Shown: positions 1-8,379 of the stretch, in pieces
Numbering within the stretch: position 1 is the stretch's first letter
Layout: each line of letters opens with the position of its first letter
Assembly: GCF_022678645.1 (NCBI RefSeq)
Contig: NZ_JALBWV010000058.1
Coordinates: forward strand, 1-57,708
Origin: Saccharopolyspora soli
Lineage (GTDB): Bacteria; Actinomycetota; Actinomycetes; Mycobacteriales; Pseudonocardiaceae
Direction of reading: 5' to 3'
DNA: 57,708 bases
Program-made: the position numbers and the translations under genes
The notes under the pieces: model-generated
The model's input: only the letters and a program-made list of their open reading frames with translations
What the model was told of the DNA's origin: nothing
Databases searched by the model: none

Positions 1-4
1 AGCC

Positions 5-44
5 ATGGCCCGTCCCCGCAGCCGGGGACACGGGGACGGGCCAT
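5..44. terminator. Perfect 14-bp hairpin
   Basis: Positions 5-18 are the exact reverse complement of 31-44, with a 12-nt loop. There is no T-run. It probably ends transcription of a gene left of the window or insulates the WhiB gene. Confidence 0.6.
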
Positions 45-120
45 ACCCACAACCCAACACCGAAAACGCCGCCGTCCCACCTCCGCCCCGGCCAGGAGCA
101 CCGAAACGGAAACGATCGAC

Positions 121-462
121 ATGAACTGGGGCGACCACGCCGCCTGCCGCACCGAGGAACCGGAGCTGTTCTTCCCCACCGGCACGACCCAATCAGCCCT
201 GGACCAGCTCATCCAAGCCAAGTCCGTCTGCCAGCACTGCCCGGTGACCAGCGAATGCCTGGCCTGGGCACTGGACACGGGACAACGCGCCGGTGTATGG
301 GGCGGGCTTAGCGAGGAAGAACGAGACCGGCTGCGACGGGAACACAGCCACACCGTCGACACCGGCACCTGCCTAATAACGGTCCACGCCGGACAGGCTG
401 CAGCTGCGCCCAGCCGTCCACTCCTGACCATCCGAGCCGCTGCTTGTCGGCGACAATCCTGA
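121..462 (+). CDS. WhiB-family iron-sulfur regulator with abnormal C-terminus
   Basis: WhiB-like proteins are small actinobacterial transcription factors that hold a 4Fe-4S cluster and act together with a sigma factor. The four cluster cysteines are at C9, C37, C40 and C46 (the last three as CxxC-x5-C), and the family motif GVWGG lies at 58-62, followed by the acidic-basic turn SEEERDRLRRE. Up to about residue 75 the protein is normal. The rest (Ala/Arg-rich, about 38 residues) does not look like a WhiB tail and runs into DNA that resembles an IS110 transposase from about 440 onward, so the original C-terminus was probably replaced by insertion debris. It starts at an ATG at 121. Cluster binding looks possible; DNA or sigma contact through the missing basic tail may be impaired. 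Confidence 0.85.
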   Translation: MNWGDHAACRTEEPELFFPTGTTQSALDQLIQAKSVCQHCPVTSECLAWALDTGQRAGVWGGLSEEERDRLRREHSHTVDTGTCLITVHAGQAAAAPSRPLLTIRAAACRRQS

Positions 463-615
463 CCGACCGAGGACGCAAGTCCGTTCGCCGAGCTCTCCGG
501 CGCCTGGCCGATCCCCGCCCACTCCGGCAAGACCGGCCGGCACCGACTCAACCGCGGGGGCCGCCGAGCCAACGCGGCACTGCACCGCATCGTCGTTGCC
601 CGCATGCGGTTCCAC
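440..615 (+). mobile_element. IS110-family transposase C-terminal remnant
   Basis: Conceptual translation gives LLVGDNPDR (from 440), then after a frame change SGAWPIPAHSGKTG, RHRLNRGG and ANAALHRIVVARMRF. These match the typical C-terminal catalytic part of IS110 transposases (family knowledge: GDNPDR and SGKT-RHRLNRGG motifs). At least one frameshift separates the two parts, and there is no start codon or N-terminal DEDD domain, so it is a dead fragment. Its 5' part overlaps the end of the WhiB reading frame. Confidence 0.7.
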
Positions 616-650
616 CGCGCATCATCGACTACGGCTCGTGGCGGACCGAT

Positions 651-851
651 CTACCGGTTCGCTTCGGCGTGCAGTTCTGCCGCCAGGTCACGCAGGTAAC
701 GCCACAGCTGTTCAACACTGGCCAGGTCGAGATACAAGGCATCAGCGGGCGGGGTAAGCATCCGTAAGCCTTTTCCACGACGCGACAGGTGCAACTCCTG
801 CCCACGGTGCGCCACGTCTCGGCATGGGACAAACATCGGGTTGTCGGACAT
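651..851 (-). CDS. Small hypothetical protein (66 aa)
   Basis: I do not recognise a named family. I chose the ATG at 851 over an upstream start at 968 because an AAGGA ribosome binding site sits about 8 nt before it. The product is basic in the first half (HLSRRGKGLR) and has an amphipathic C-terminal helix (LASVEQLWRYLRDLAAELHAEA). It has no membrane segment and no Cys pair. It lies next to the IS110 remnant and reads toward it. Confidence 0.55.
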   Translation of the reverse strand: MSDNPMFVPCRDVAHRGQELHLSRRGKGLRMLTPPADALYLDLASVEQLWRYLRDLAAELHAEANR

Positions 852-1233
852 GGTGATCGTTCCTTGGGCCGTGATCGGACTTCGGAGCTGTCGCGTATCA
901 CTGCATCTGAGCAAGATGCGAATCGACGTCTCGCTTGATGACACGCGGCCGTACACGTCATGGAGCATGGCCCGGCACGGGTGGGATGTCGTCGCCGCCA
1001 GCGCGAATCCCGCCCCCCGGCGGGGTGCAGTCTCGGCCTACCCGCTAGCTGCAACCGGGGGACCGCATCGTCGTCGCCGCTGCGCGGTAGCAGGCCAGAC
1101 AGTAGTCAGCGCCGACGCGGAGGCGTGTCGCCCAGTAGCGCTAGATCCAAGGTAGGACGGGCGGTTGCTACCTGTCCCGAGCTGTCCCCGAACCACTGGC
1201 CAGGCCGCATTGATGGCGGCCAGCGTTGAGACC
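852..1233. other. Intergenic region without recognisable gene
   Basis: About 380 bp between the small minus-strand gene and the amidase terminator. Open frames exist on both strands but none shows a recognisable motif or a ribosome binding site. Near 851-870 it must hold the promoter of the small gene. Confidence 0.4.
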
Positions 1234-1272
1234 GCGGAGGCCCTGCCAGCGGTCCGCTGGCAGGGCCTCCGC
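1234..1272 (-). terminator. Strong hairpin downstream of the secreted amidase
   Basis: Positions 1234-1250 and 1256-1272 form a perfect 17-bp stem with a 5-nt loop (GGTCC). It lies 16 bp beyond the stop codon of the minus-strand amidase, as expected for its terminator. Confidence 0.85.
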
Positions 1273-1288
1273 TCGGGCAGGTGAATGC

Positions 1289-2893
1289 TCAGGACAGGGC
1301 GGGCACCGAGTCGGGCAGCTGCCGCGCGCCGGATGCCTGCTCGAATCCGTGTGCCACCCCGATCAGCTGCGGTTCGCTCCACGGACGGCCGAGGAACTCG
1401 ATGCCGACCGGCACGCCGCTCGGCGCGGCAGCGGTGGCGGCGGTCAGCCCGGCGGGCAGCGTGATCGCCGGGCAGGAGGACAGCGCGGCCAGGATTCCGT
1501 TGCGCTTGGCCTGATTGCTTTCCCCGATCGGGACCGCGAGGATCTGTTGGTGCGGGTAGGTAAGCACGTCCACTTCGTGGCGTGCCATGACATCCAGCAC
1601 CCGCTGCTTCACCGCTTCGATGCCGAGCAGGCGTTCCTGGTATTCCGGTTCCTCCAGCCCGTTGGGGTGGGCAGCCGCCGAGTTGAGGAAGCCCTGAACG
1701 TCCGGATGGCACTTGCCGGAGGCGATGAGCTCTTCCAGCGAGTGCACCGGGGCGTGCACGTCCGGCATGCCGAGGTAGTCGTTGATGGCGGAGGCGTACT
1801 CGTACACCTGGACGTCGAGGTCGCGGCTCAGTGCCGCGGAGTCCAGCGCCGGGTCGGACAGGTGCACGATGGTCGCCCCCAACCGCTCCAACCGCTTGAT
1901 CGCCTCCTCCATCAGCGCGTTGACCTCGGCGGATTCCGGGCCTGTTCCGAACAGCGTGTCCAGCACGCCGATGCGGACGCCGCGCACCTCGTTCCGGTCG
2001 AGGAATGCGCTGTAGGTGCCCGGCTGGTGGGAGACGCCGTCTGCGGTGATCGGGTCGGCAGGGTCGTAGCCGGCCATCACGTCAAGCAGCCGCGCCGCGT
2101 CGGCAACGGTGCGGGCCATCGGTCCCACGACGTCCTGGGTGAACGACACCGGGATGACACCAGCCCTGCTGACCAGCCCGGACGTCGGCCGGAAGCCGAC
2201 CACGTCGCACGCCGAAGCAGGGGAGCGCAGGGAGTTGACGGTGTCGCTGCCCGCGCCGATCGCGGCGAAGTTGGCCGCCAGCGCGACGGCGGTACCGCCG
2301 GAGGAACCGCCCGGCGTTCGGGTGAGGTCGTACGGGTTCTTCGTCTGCCCGCCCAGCGAGCTGACGGTGACCCCGCCGAGCGCGAATTCCTGCAGATTGG
2401 CCTTGCCGATGATCAGCGCACCGGCCTGGCGCATCCGGGCGACCACGGTGGCGTCCCGGGACGGCTGCGCGCCCGCCAGCGCCGCGGAGGCGCCGGTGGT
2501 GGGCATGTCCATCGTGTCGTAGTTGTCCTTGAGCACCACCGGGATCCCGTGCAGGGGTCCCTGCATGCCGCGTGGCATCCGATCGAGCTGGTCGGCGAGC
2601 TCCAGCGCCCGCGGGTTGACGAACAGCATGGAGTTCACCGCAGGCCCCTGTTTGTCATATGCGGCGATCCGGTCCAAATAGGACTGGACGAGTTCCCGGC
2701 AGGTGAGCTGACCGGTGTGGTAGGCGCGGTGGATGTCGGCGACTGTCGTCTCCATCGGATTGAAGCCGCGCTTGGGTGTGGGACGCGCCACCAGGGTGGC
2801 CGGTGCCGCAGCAGCCGTCCCTCCGGTGACACTGGCGAGGCCGAGTGCACCTGCAGCACCAAGCAAGGTGCGGCGGGTCATCGGATTCTTCAC
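1289..2893 (-). CDS. Secreted amidase (amidase signature family) with Tat signal
   Basis: This enzyme hydrolyses a C-N amide bond with a Ser-cisSer-Lys triad. K122 lies in VVLKDNYD, the cis-Ser is S197 in GGSSGG, and the nucleophile is S221 in GSDTVNSLRSPA. The usual GG before the nucleophile is VN, a variant I associate with exported family members. The N-terminus carries a twin-arginine signal (TRRTLLGAAGALGLA) and an Ala-rich cleavage region near residue 30, so the enzyme probably acts outside the membrane. The GTG start at 2893 has AAGGAG 7-8 nt upstream. The length of 534 aa is normal. The substrate cannot be read from sequence; peptide or aryl amides are possible. It is monocistronic and ends in a strong hairpin. 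Confidence 0.9.
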   Translation of the reverse strand: MKNPMTRRTLLGAAGALGLASVTGGTAAAAPATLVARPTPKRGFNPMETTVADIHRAYHTGQLTCRELVQSYLDRIAAYDKQGPAVNSMLFVNPRALELADQLDRMPRGMQGPLHGIPVVLKDNYDTMDMPTTGASAALAGAQPSRDATVVARMRQAGALIIGKANLQEFALGGVTVSSLGGQTKNPYDLTRTPGGSSGGTAVALAANFAAIGAGSDTVNSLRSPASACDVVGFRPTSGLVSRAGVIPVSFTQDVVGPMARTVADAARLLDVMAGYDPADPITADGVSHQPGTYSAFLDRNEVRGVRIGVLDTLFGTGPESAEVNALMEEAIKRLERLGATIVHLSDPALDSAALSRDLDVQVYEYASAINDYLGMPDVHAPVHSLEELIASGKCHPDVQGFLNSAAAHPNGLEEPEYQERLLGIEAVKQRVLDVMARHEVDVLTYPHQQILAVPIGESNQAKRNGILAALSSCPAITLPAGLTAATAAAPSGVPVGIEFLGRPWSEPQLIGVAHGFEQASGARQLPDSVPALS

Positions 2894-3600
2894 GTCACTG
2901 CTCCTTCTGGTCGTTGACCTGGTATTCGTTGCGAATCTCGCGCTCGCACGCCGAGGGGCACCGCACTCTGCGGTACAGGTCCCGCACCCATCACTCGGAT
3001 GAACGCGGAATGGCCGCTGTCGCCGTCGACCACGAGGTAAGAAGCAACTGCATCGCCGTCGTGGGCGAGCCTGCGCTGGCGCCCTGCGTGCAGCTGAGAA
3101 TCGGTCAAATCCCGGCGAGCGCGGGGTTTCCGAGCAGAACGCCTGCTGGGCTCATCGGTCGGCACCCACTCGATGGGCGACGACGTCGCGCCGATCGAGG
3201 ACGCGGGCTCGGTGCGTTCTCCGGCGCGCCAAAGCCCGTTACACGCGAGCATCCCCAGCCCGCTGGTGCCGGGCACGGCGACCCTCGTTTCTTCGGTGGC
3301 GCGCAACAGCAACCACGGGTGAGGGGGCGGGTTTCGCGTTGCCGGGCCAGGTGCCGATGGGCGGTGCCGGGTCGCGGTTGACGAGGTCACGTGAACCCGC
3401 TGGCGTGGAGCTTCTCTTCCGAGATCGAGGATCGATTGCTTCGGATCCCCAAGCAGTACCAAAACGTGTTGCATAGACTTGACCCGGGTGCTTCGCGGGG
3501 CGATTCTCGACACGAGGCCTGAATGCGGGAAAGTGACTGTCTTGACGGGTTCAGCCCGCCAAGTCCTGTCATCGTCCCTCCTCCTCCGCGCTCGAAGCGA
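2894..3600. other. Long intergenic region, no recognised gene
   Basis: About 700 bp between the amidase start and the end of the PxpA-like gene. Open frames on both strands (for example minus 2890-3513) contain no motif I can place, and their composition looks like decayed DNA. It must contain the amidase promoter close to 2900-2950. I see no clear terminator for the PxpA operon. Confidence 0.4.
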
Positions 3601-4338
3601 TCATGGTCCGAGCGAAAGTCCCTTGTCCAGCAACGATTTTCGCACCGCGCTCATGATTCCCGGCGCACCGGGGGTGTCGCTGTGCACGCAAACGGTCCGC
3701 ACGTCGGCGAACACCGGGTCGGCCAGCATCGCGGCTACCCGGGCACCGGCGTCCGCAGCGCTTCCGATGTCCTCGGGCGTCCAGCCGAACATCGTCACGT
3801 CCGCCCCTTGGTAGGGACGGTCGGCGAAGTACTCCGGCACCACCCGCAGTCCCCGTTCCGCCGCGGCCGAGGCCATCGCAGACCCGGGCAGGGCGTAGAC
3901 CTCCAGACCGCGGTCGTAGTCGACAGTCGCCGCGGCGATGGCATGGGCGATGGTCTGATCGCGGGTGGCCGACATGTACAGCGCGCCGTGTGGTTTCACA
4001 TGACTCATCGACAGCCCCTGTGCCACCAGGAATCCGCCCAGGGCACCGAGCTGGTACAGCGTGTAGGAGTAGGCGTCATCGGGCGAGATCTCCATCGCCC
4101 GACGCCCGAACCCGAGCGGATCGGGCAACCCGACGTGGGCGCCGATCCGCACTCCATCGCGCGCGGCGAGCCGCACCGAATCCCGCAGGACGCGGGGATC
4201 GCCGGCGTGGAAACCGCAGGCCACGTTCGCCGAGGTGATCAGCGGCATCATCTCGTCGTCGTTGCCGTAGCGGTACACGCCGTAGCTCTCGCCCAGATCG
4301 GAGTTCAGATCGATCCGCCGCGTCGTCAAGTCAATCAA
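3601..4338 (-). CDS. pxpA: LamB/YcsF family protein, 5-oxoprolinase subunit A-like
   Basis: PxpA is the carbohydrate-deacetylase-like subunit of the ATP-dependent 5-oxoprolinase PxpABC, which opens the lactam of pyroglutamate. Family hallmarks are visible: DLNSDLGESYG near the N-terminus, ANVACGFHAGDP (about 38-49), HVGLPDP, VKPHGALY and an end region CVHSDTPGA. The length of 245 aa is typical. It starts 8 nt inside the end of the upstream amidase gene, so the two are translationally coupled. PxpB and PxpC are not nearby. Either they are elsewhere, or this copy works with the coupled amidase on another cyclic amide brought in by the permease. The symbol reflects family membership, not a proven substrate. 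Confidence 0.85.
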   Translation of the reverse strand: MIDLTTRRIDLNSDLGESYGVYRYGNDDEMMPLITSANVACGFHAGDPRVLRDSVRLAARDGVRIGAHVGLPDPLGFGRRAMEISPDDAYSYTLYQLGALGGFLVAQGLSMSHVKPHGALYMSATRDQTIAHAIAAATVDYDRGLEVYALPGSAMASAAAERGLRVVPEYFADRPYQGADVTMFGWTPEDIGSAADAGARVAAMLADPVFADVRTVCVHSDTPGAPGIMSAVRKSLLDKGLSLGP

Positions 4339-5818
4339 TGGAAGCCGCCCGCCGGGGTCGCGCGGCCCGTTCCCACGCTCGCGCGAAGCTCAGCAGATCC
4401 CGCTCCGAGAACGGCCGTCCCAAGACCTCCAAGCCCACGGGCAGCCCCGCCGGGGTGAAGCCCGCCGGAACCGTCACTGCGGGCAGTCCTGTCTGGGAGG
4501 CGATCACCGTGTTGGTGGGGAACGTCAGCGCGGTCCAGCGGCCTGCCTCCAGGTCGGCGCGCGTCGGCGGGACTACCTGAACCGTCGGGTAGATCAGGAA
4601 GTCCGTGCGGCTGCGGGCCATCAGATCGAGGATCATGCGGCGGAACTTCTCCTGGTTGACCCGGAACCTGTGGTAGTCCGGGTCTTCCTCCGCGTCGACC
4701 GGCGCTCCCGCGATGTCATGGAACAGGTCGTTGAGCGGGTGGAAGACCCCGCTGTCATAAACCTCGCGGAAGCTGTTCACCGGCGTCGACGGGCGGGTCG
4801 AGAGGAACCCGTCGATGTCGGACTTGGACTGCTTGGCGTACAGGGACGTCACAGCGATCCATCGGGGGAGGTCGTCGATGGCGAGACCCTCCTGCACCGT
4901 GGTCCCTGCACCGCGCAGAGCGCCAATCGCCTCCCGTACCACAGTGTTCACCAGTCTCGCGTCGTCCACGTCGTCCGATCCGAACGCCGAGTCGATTACG
5001 CCCACCGTCCACTGTGACAGATCCGGCGCGTTCTCCACCGCCGCAACGTATTCGCCGGCTTCGCGCTTCGGGTCGTTGACGGCGGTAAACGGGTCGGCGG
5101 GGTCGTAGCCGACGATTGCCTCCAGCAGGACGGCGAGGTCCTCGACGTGCCGTCCGACCGGTCCGGGGGTGTCCTGGAAGTGCACCAGAGGCGAGAAACC
5201 GGTCCGGCTGATCAGCCCAGTGGTTACCCGCAGGCCGAACAGGTTGGTGAACGACGCGGGGATCCGGATGGAGCCACCGGTGTCCTCAGCCACCCCGAGG
5301 AGTGCCAAGTTCGCCGACACCCCCACCGCCGAGCCCGCACTCGACCCACCCGAATCCCTGGTCAGGTCATAAGGGTTCTTGGTGTGGTCGGTCATCGACG
5401 ACGCCGAGAACCATCCCGCGGCGAAGTCGCACATGGAGGCCTTCGCCAGGATGACGGCACCGGCTTGCTTGAGCTTCGCGACGACCGTGGCGTCAGTATC
5501 GGGGACGTAGTCCTCGAAGAGCTTTGAACCGAACGTCGTTCTGATGCCCGCGGTCTCCGCCTGGTCCTTCACCAGCACGGGTACGCCGTGCAGTGGTCCG
5601 CTCAGCGTCCCGGTTTCGGCGAACCGGGCATCCAGCGCACGGGCCTCGGCCAGCGCGTCGTCGTTGACCGTCACCACCGCCTGGAGTTCGGCGCCGGCCT
5701 CGCTGTGCTTCTTGACGCGGTCGAGGTACCACCGCGTCAGTTCTTCCGCCGTCAACTCCTTCGCGAGCAGGCTCGCGTGGAATCGCGTGACGGTGAGTTC
5801 GTGGTGATCGACTGTCAT
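4331..5818 (-). CDS. Cytoplasmic amidase (amidase signature family)
   Basis: A 495-aa member of the Ser-cisSer-Lys amidases: K84 in VLVKDQAE, cis-Ser S159 in GGSSAGSA and nucleophile S183 in DTGGSIRIPA. It has no signal peptide, so it should act on an imported or internal amide. The ATG at 5818 overlaps the permease stop codon (ATGA), and the 3' end overlaps pxpA by 8 nt. The three genes are therefore one tightly coupled operon. An open frame continues upstream inside the permease gene, but the coupled ATG is clearly the start. The likely role is hydrolysis of the linear amide or ureido product made from a cyclic amide; this is inference from context. Confidence 0.88.
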   Translation of the reverse strand: MTVDHHELTVTRFHASLLAKELTAEELTRWYLDRVKKHSEAGAELQAVVTVNDDALAEARALDARFAETGTLSGPLHGVPVLVKDQAETAGIRTTFGSKLFEDYVPDTDATVVAKLKQAGAVILAKASMCDFAAGWFSASSMTDHTKNPYDLTRDSGGSSAGSAVGVSANLALLGVAEDTGGSIRIPASFTNLFGLRVTTGLISRTGFSPLVHFQDTPGPVGRHVEDLAVLLEAIVGYDPADPFTAVNDPKREAGEYVAAVENAPDLSQWTVGVIDSAFGSDDVDDARLVNTVVREAIGALRGAGTTVQEGLAIDDLPRWIAVTSLYAKQSKSDIDGFLSTRPSTPVNSFREVYDSGVFHPLNDLFHDIAGAPVDAEEDPDYHRFRVNQEKFRRMILDLMARSRTDFLIYPTVQVVPPTRADLEAGRWTALTFPTNTVIASQTGLPAVTVPAGFTPAGLPVGLEVLGRPFSERDLLSFARAWERAARPRRAASID

Positions 5819-7134
5819 GAGTTGTCCTTCTCTGCGGAGGAAACGGGCTCGGGGTCGCTCGCGACGACGACATCGGCGGAAGCTTCGTCGCGACCGGCGC
5901 CGACGAGCAGCGCGTAGCCGACGGCGGAAACGGCGATCGCCACGACGACGGTCGAGAACCACGGAGCCTGGAAGTTCACGATGAGCGCCACTCCGGAACC
6001 GGCCGCCCAGGCCACGAAGGGCTGGTACCGCACCGCCGGCATCGGCCCTGTCGCCCGGCGACGCAGCAACTGGTCCACGACCATGATCGCGCCGATCGGG
6101 GGTACGACCACACCGAGCAGGTTGAGCCAGTCGATGAAGTAGCTCCAGATGCCCAAGGAGGCGATGACGATTCCGACGACACCCATGACCAGCGTGAGCA
6201 CGCGCATTTTGGCGTTCAGGATGGTCGACCACCCGACCGCACCGTTGTAGAGGCAGTGCGTGCACACCGAACCGAGGTTGACGAACAGCAGGATCACGGC
6301 CAGCACGGTGAAGATCCCGCCTTTGCCGACGATCAGGCCGAACACGTCGGCGTCCCCGCCGAGCGTCGCCGCCGCGATGCTGCCGCCGATGAGCATCGCG
6401 ATCAGGTTGCTGACCGGGAATGCTGACGCGGTCGCGATGACCGCTTCCTTCGGGTTCTTCGACCAACGCGTGAAGTCGGCGGTCATCGTCCCGGAGTCGG
6501 CGAAGAGCGCGAAGACCAGCGTGACGCCCGCCCCGAGGGACAGCGGATCCACAGCCGGGTCACCTGGGTAGGACCACACCGCGCCGCCGCCTGCCATCGC
6601 CTGGACCACCGCGTAGACGCCCAGGACCAGGAACAGGGGGACCGAGATCAGTCCGATGATCGACAGCGCACGGATGCCCAGCAGCGTGATCGCGGTGAAC
6701 AGGACTCCCGCGACGATGGTGACGAGGGTGATGTCGACGTCGAAGGAACTGGCCACGCTGTCGCCCACCAGGCCGGTCTGCACGGCGAACCACCCCAGGA
6801 CCAGCGTCGAGAGCAAAGCCGAGCACACTACGTAGCCCCTGGAGCCGAAGGTGCGGGCCGCCTGCAACGAGAAGTTCTCCCCGCGGCTGGCAGCGAGAGC
6901 ACTGAGCAGCCCGACGTAGCCGAACAGCAGGAGGTTGCCGATCACCATCGCGGCGGCACCGGCGGCGAATCCCATCCCGGTCACCAGCGTCGCCCCTGTC
7001 ACGGCGCCGGTGATGATCATCGGAAAGCCCGCCCACACGCTCGTGACCGAGAACAGCGACCGCCGCTTGGCAATCGGGACCGGTTCGTTCTCGTATTCGC
7101 TTTCGAAGAGTTCCTGGTCCACTTGTGCGGTCAT
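5815..7134 (-). CDS. NCS1-family permease (cytosine/purine/hydantoin type)
   Basis: Integral membrane transporter of 439 aa with about 12 hydrophobic segments, related to CodB-like nucleobase:cation symporters. The N-terminal cytoplasmic stretch is followed by FSVTSVWAGFPMIITGAVTG, a typical NCS1 first helix, and RGENFSLQAARTFGSRG matches the loop seen in purine-cytosine permeases. The ATG at 7134 has GGAGGT 8 nt upstream. It is the first gene of the permease-amidase-pxpA operon; the roughly 290-bp gap up to the GntR gene should hold its promoter. Since the downstream enzymes attack amide and lactam bonds, a nitrogen heterocycle or cyclic amide is the likely cargo. The exact substrate is unknown. 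Confidence 0.88.
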   Translation of the reverse strand: MTAQVDQELFESEYENEPVPIAKRRSLFSVTSVWAGFPMIITGAVTGATLVTGMGFAAGAAAMVIGNLLLFGYVGLLSALAASRGENFSLQAARTFGSRGYVVCSALLSTLVLGWFAVQTGLVGDSVASSFDVDITLVTIVAGVLFTAITLLGIRALSIIGLISVPLFLVLGVYAVVQAMAGGGAVWSYPGDPAVDPLSLGAGVTLVFALFADSGTMTADFTRWSKNPKEAVIATASAFPVSNLIAMLIGGSIAAATLGGDADVFGLIVGKGGIFTVLAVILLFVNLGSVCTHCLYNGAVGWSTILNAKMRVLTLVMGVVGIVIASLGIWSYFIDWLNLLGVVVPPIGAIMVVDQLLRRRATGPMPAVRYQPFVAWAAGSGVALIVNFQAPWFSTVVVAIAVSAVGYALLVGAGRDEASADVVVASDPEPVSSAEKDNS

Positions 7135-7427
7135 GGAAAGACCTCCGGTGGGTGGGGTGACAGCGTGGAGATGCGCACAACGGTGGGCGCGGAAATGGCT
7201 ACTTGGAAGGCGCGCGATTTGGTTGGGAGGTCGGCGTCAGACAAGCTGCGAAGCCGCTTCGTCTTTCCTGCTCTCCCAAGCTTGCGCCGCTGCGGGTTCT
7301 CAGACGTGTCCCGGCGAGGACAGCCCAGCGCTGTGCATCGGACATACATGAATCGGGGCTCCCGCAGTCCAGGGAGCGTCGGAGGTTCCGCTACCCGCAC
7401 CGCTACGGAAGCCAAGTCGTGCAACCT

Positions 7428-8075
7428 CTAAGCTGAAAGTGCCGCCAGCACAACGGTTCTGGTGTCCGCGAGGTGCCGTTCAGTGGCATCGAGCAGCCGG
7501 GGCGGGTCGCGCTCGGCGATGAGCGCCAGCAGTTCGCGGTGCTCCCGGCGAGCCTGATCGAAGCTTTCGACGTTCGTGGCGTAGATGGCCATGTAGGGCT
7601 CCACCTTGTCCCACACCTTGTGGATCAGCTCCAGGAGGTGGGCACTGCCCGCGCACTCGTAGAACCGGAGGTGGAATTGCTGGTTGCGGAGCCGCCACTG
7701 CAAGGGCTCGATGTCGGCTCGTTCCATCGACGACAGGATCGCGTCGAGTTCGGCGATGTCCCGGTCGGTCACCTTGCTGATGGCCCACTCGCTCGCGAGT
7801 CCTTCCAACCGCCATCGGATGTCGAAGATTTGCTCGACTTCCTTCGCCGAGAGCGCCGCGACGGTCACGCTGCGCCGGTGGAAGACGACCAAGCCGTCGG
7901 ATTCCAGCCGCTTCAACGCCTCTCGCACCGGCATGGTGCTCACGCCGAGACGGTCCGCGATCGACCGGATCGACATCTTGCCCCCGGGGGCGATGACACC
8001 ACTCGTGATCCCAGTGCGCAGCCTGCTGTAGACCTCGTCGTAGACGGTCTCCACCGTAACGACGGAACCATCCAT
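7428..8075 (-). CDS. GntR-family regulator, FadR/FCD subgroup
   Basis: N-terminal winged helix (residues about 10-70, with IRSIADRLGVSTMPVREALK as recognition region) followed by a C-terminal all-helical FCD ligand domain (FDIRWRLEGLASEWA, then LRNQQFHLRFYECAG and EHRELLALIAERD). FCD domains usually bind a carboxylate with a metal. I prefer the ATG at 8075 over a GTG at 8081 because an AGGGG element stands 5 nt before the ATG. The gene precedes the permease operon on the same strand and is the obvious candidate regulator. Three TGTGATC repeats lie just upstream, which suggests autoregulation. Confidence 0.88.
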   Translation of the reverse strand: MDGSVVTVETVYDEVYSRLRTGITSGVIAPGGKMSIRSIADRLGVSTMPVREALKRLESDGLVVFHRRSVTVAALSAKEVEQIFDIRWRLEGLASEWAISKVTDRDIAELDAILSSMERADIEPLQWRLRNQQFHLRFYECAGSAHLLELIHKVWDKVEPYMAIYATNVESFDQARREHRELLALIAERDPPRLLDATERHLADTRTVVLAALSA

Positions 8076-8093
8076 CGGCACCCCTCATCTCGG

Positions 8094-8117
8094 TGTGATC
8101 TGTGATCTGTGATCACA
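8094..8117. promoter_or_regulatory. Three tandem TGTGATC boxes, last one completing a palindrome
   Basis: TGTGATC occurs at 8094-8100, 8101-8107 and 8108-8114 without a gap, and the third copy continues into the palindrome TGTGATCACA (8108-8117). It sits 19 bp upstream of the GntR start codon. Such palindromes are typical GntR-family operators (established for the family), so autoregulation is likely. Confidence 0.6.
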
Positions 8118-8262
8118 CGAAGCACGCTAAGGGCCGAACATTTCGCGCAGGCTAAATGAAGTCAGGGACATGTTTCATCCGGAGCTTTCCGCTGGAACCG
8201 ACCGCGCCCAGCCGGGAGAGCTTCTCGTTGATCAGGTTCCCGGCTGCGCGCGTAAGGCGCTG

Positions 8263-8300
8263 CCTCGTGCCCCGGTGCGACGCCGGACCGGGGCACGAGG
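8263..8300 (-). terminator. 14-bp hairpin after the decayed aldo/keto reductase
   Basis: Positions 8263-8276 and 8287-8300 form a perfect 14-bp stem with a 10-nt loop. It follows the 3' end of the minus-strand reductase pseudogene and shields the GntR promoter. The intact paralogue at 42 kb has a hairpin in the same relative place but with different sequence. Confidence 0.75.
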
Positions 8301-8379
8301 TGACAGCGGCGCCGAGCACACCCGGCGGTGCCGTCACCGCGCATCGAAGTCGGCTGGCGCAGTGTCCGGTCGATTCGGA

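Noticed and set aside
1226..2917. 563-codon plus-strand open frame
   Set aside because: It lies wholly antisense to the secreted amidase, whose triad and Tat signal are clear. The translation is Arg/Gly/His-rich shadow sequence typical of high-GC DNA.
2890..3513. 207-codon minus-strand frame upstream of the secreted amidase
   Set aside because: No ribosome binding site, no family motif and shadow-like composition; it lies where the amidase promoter must be.
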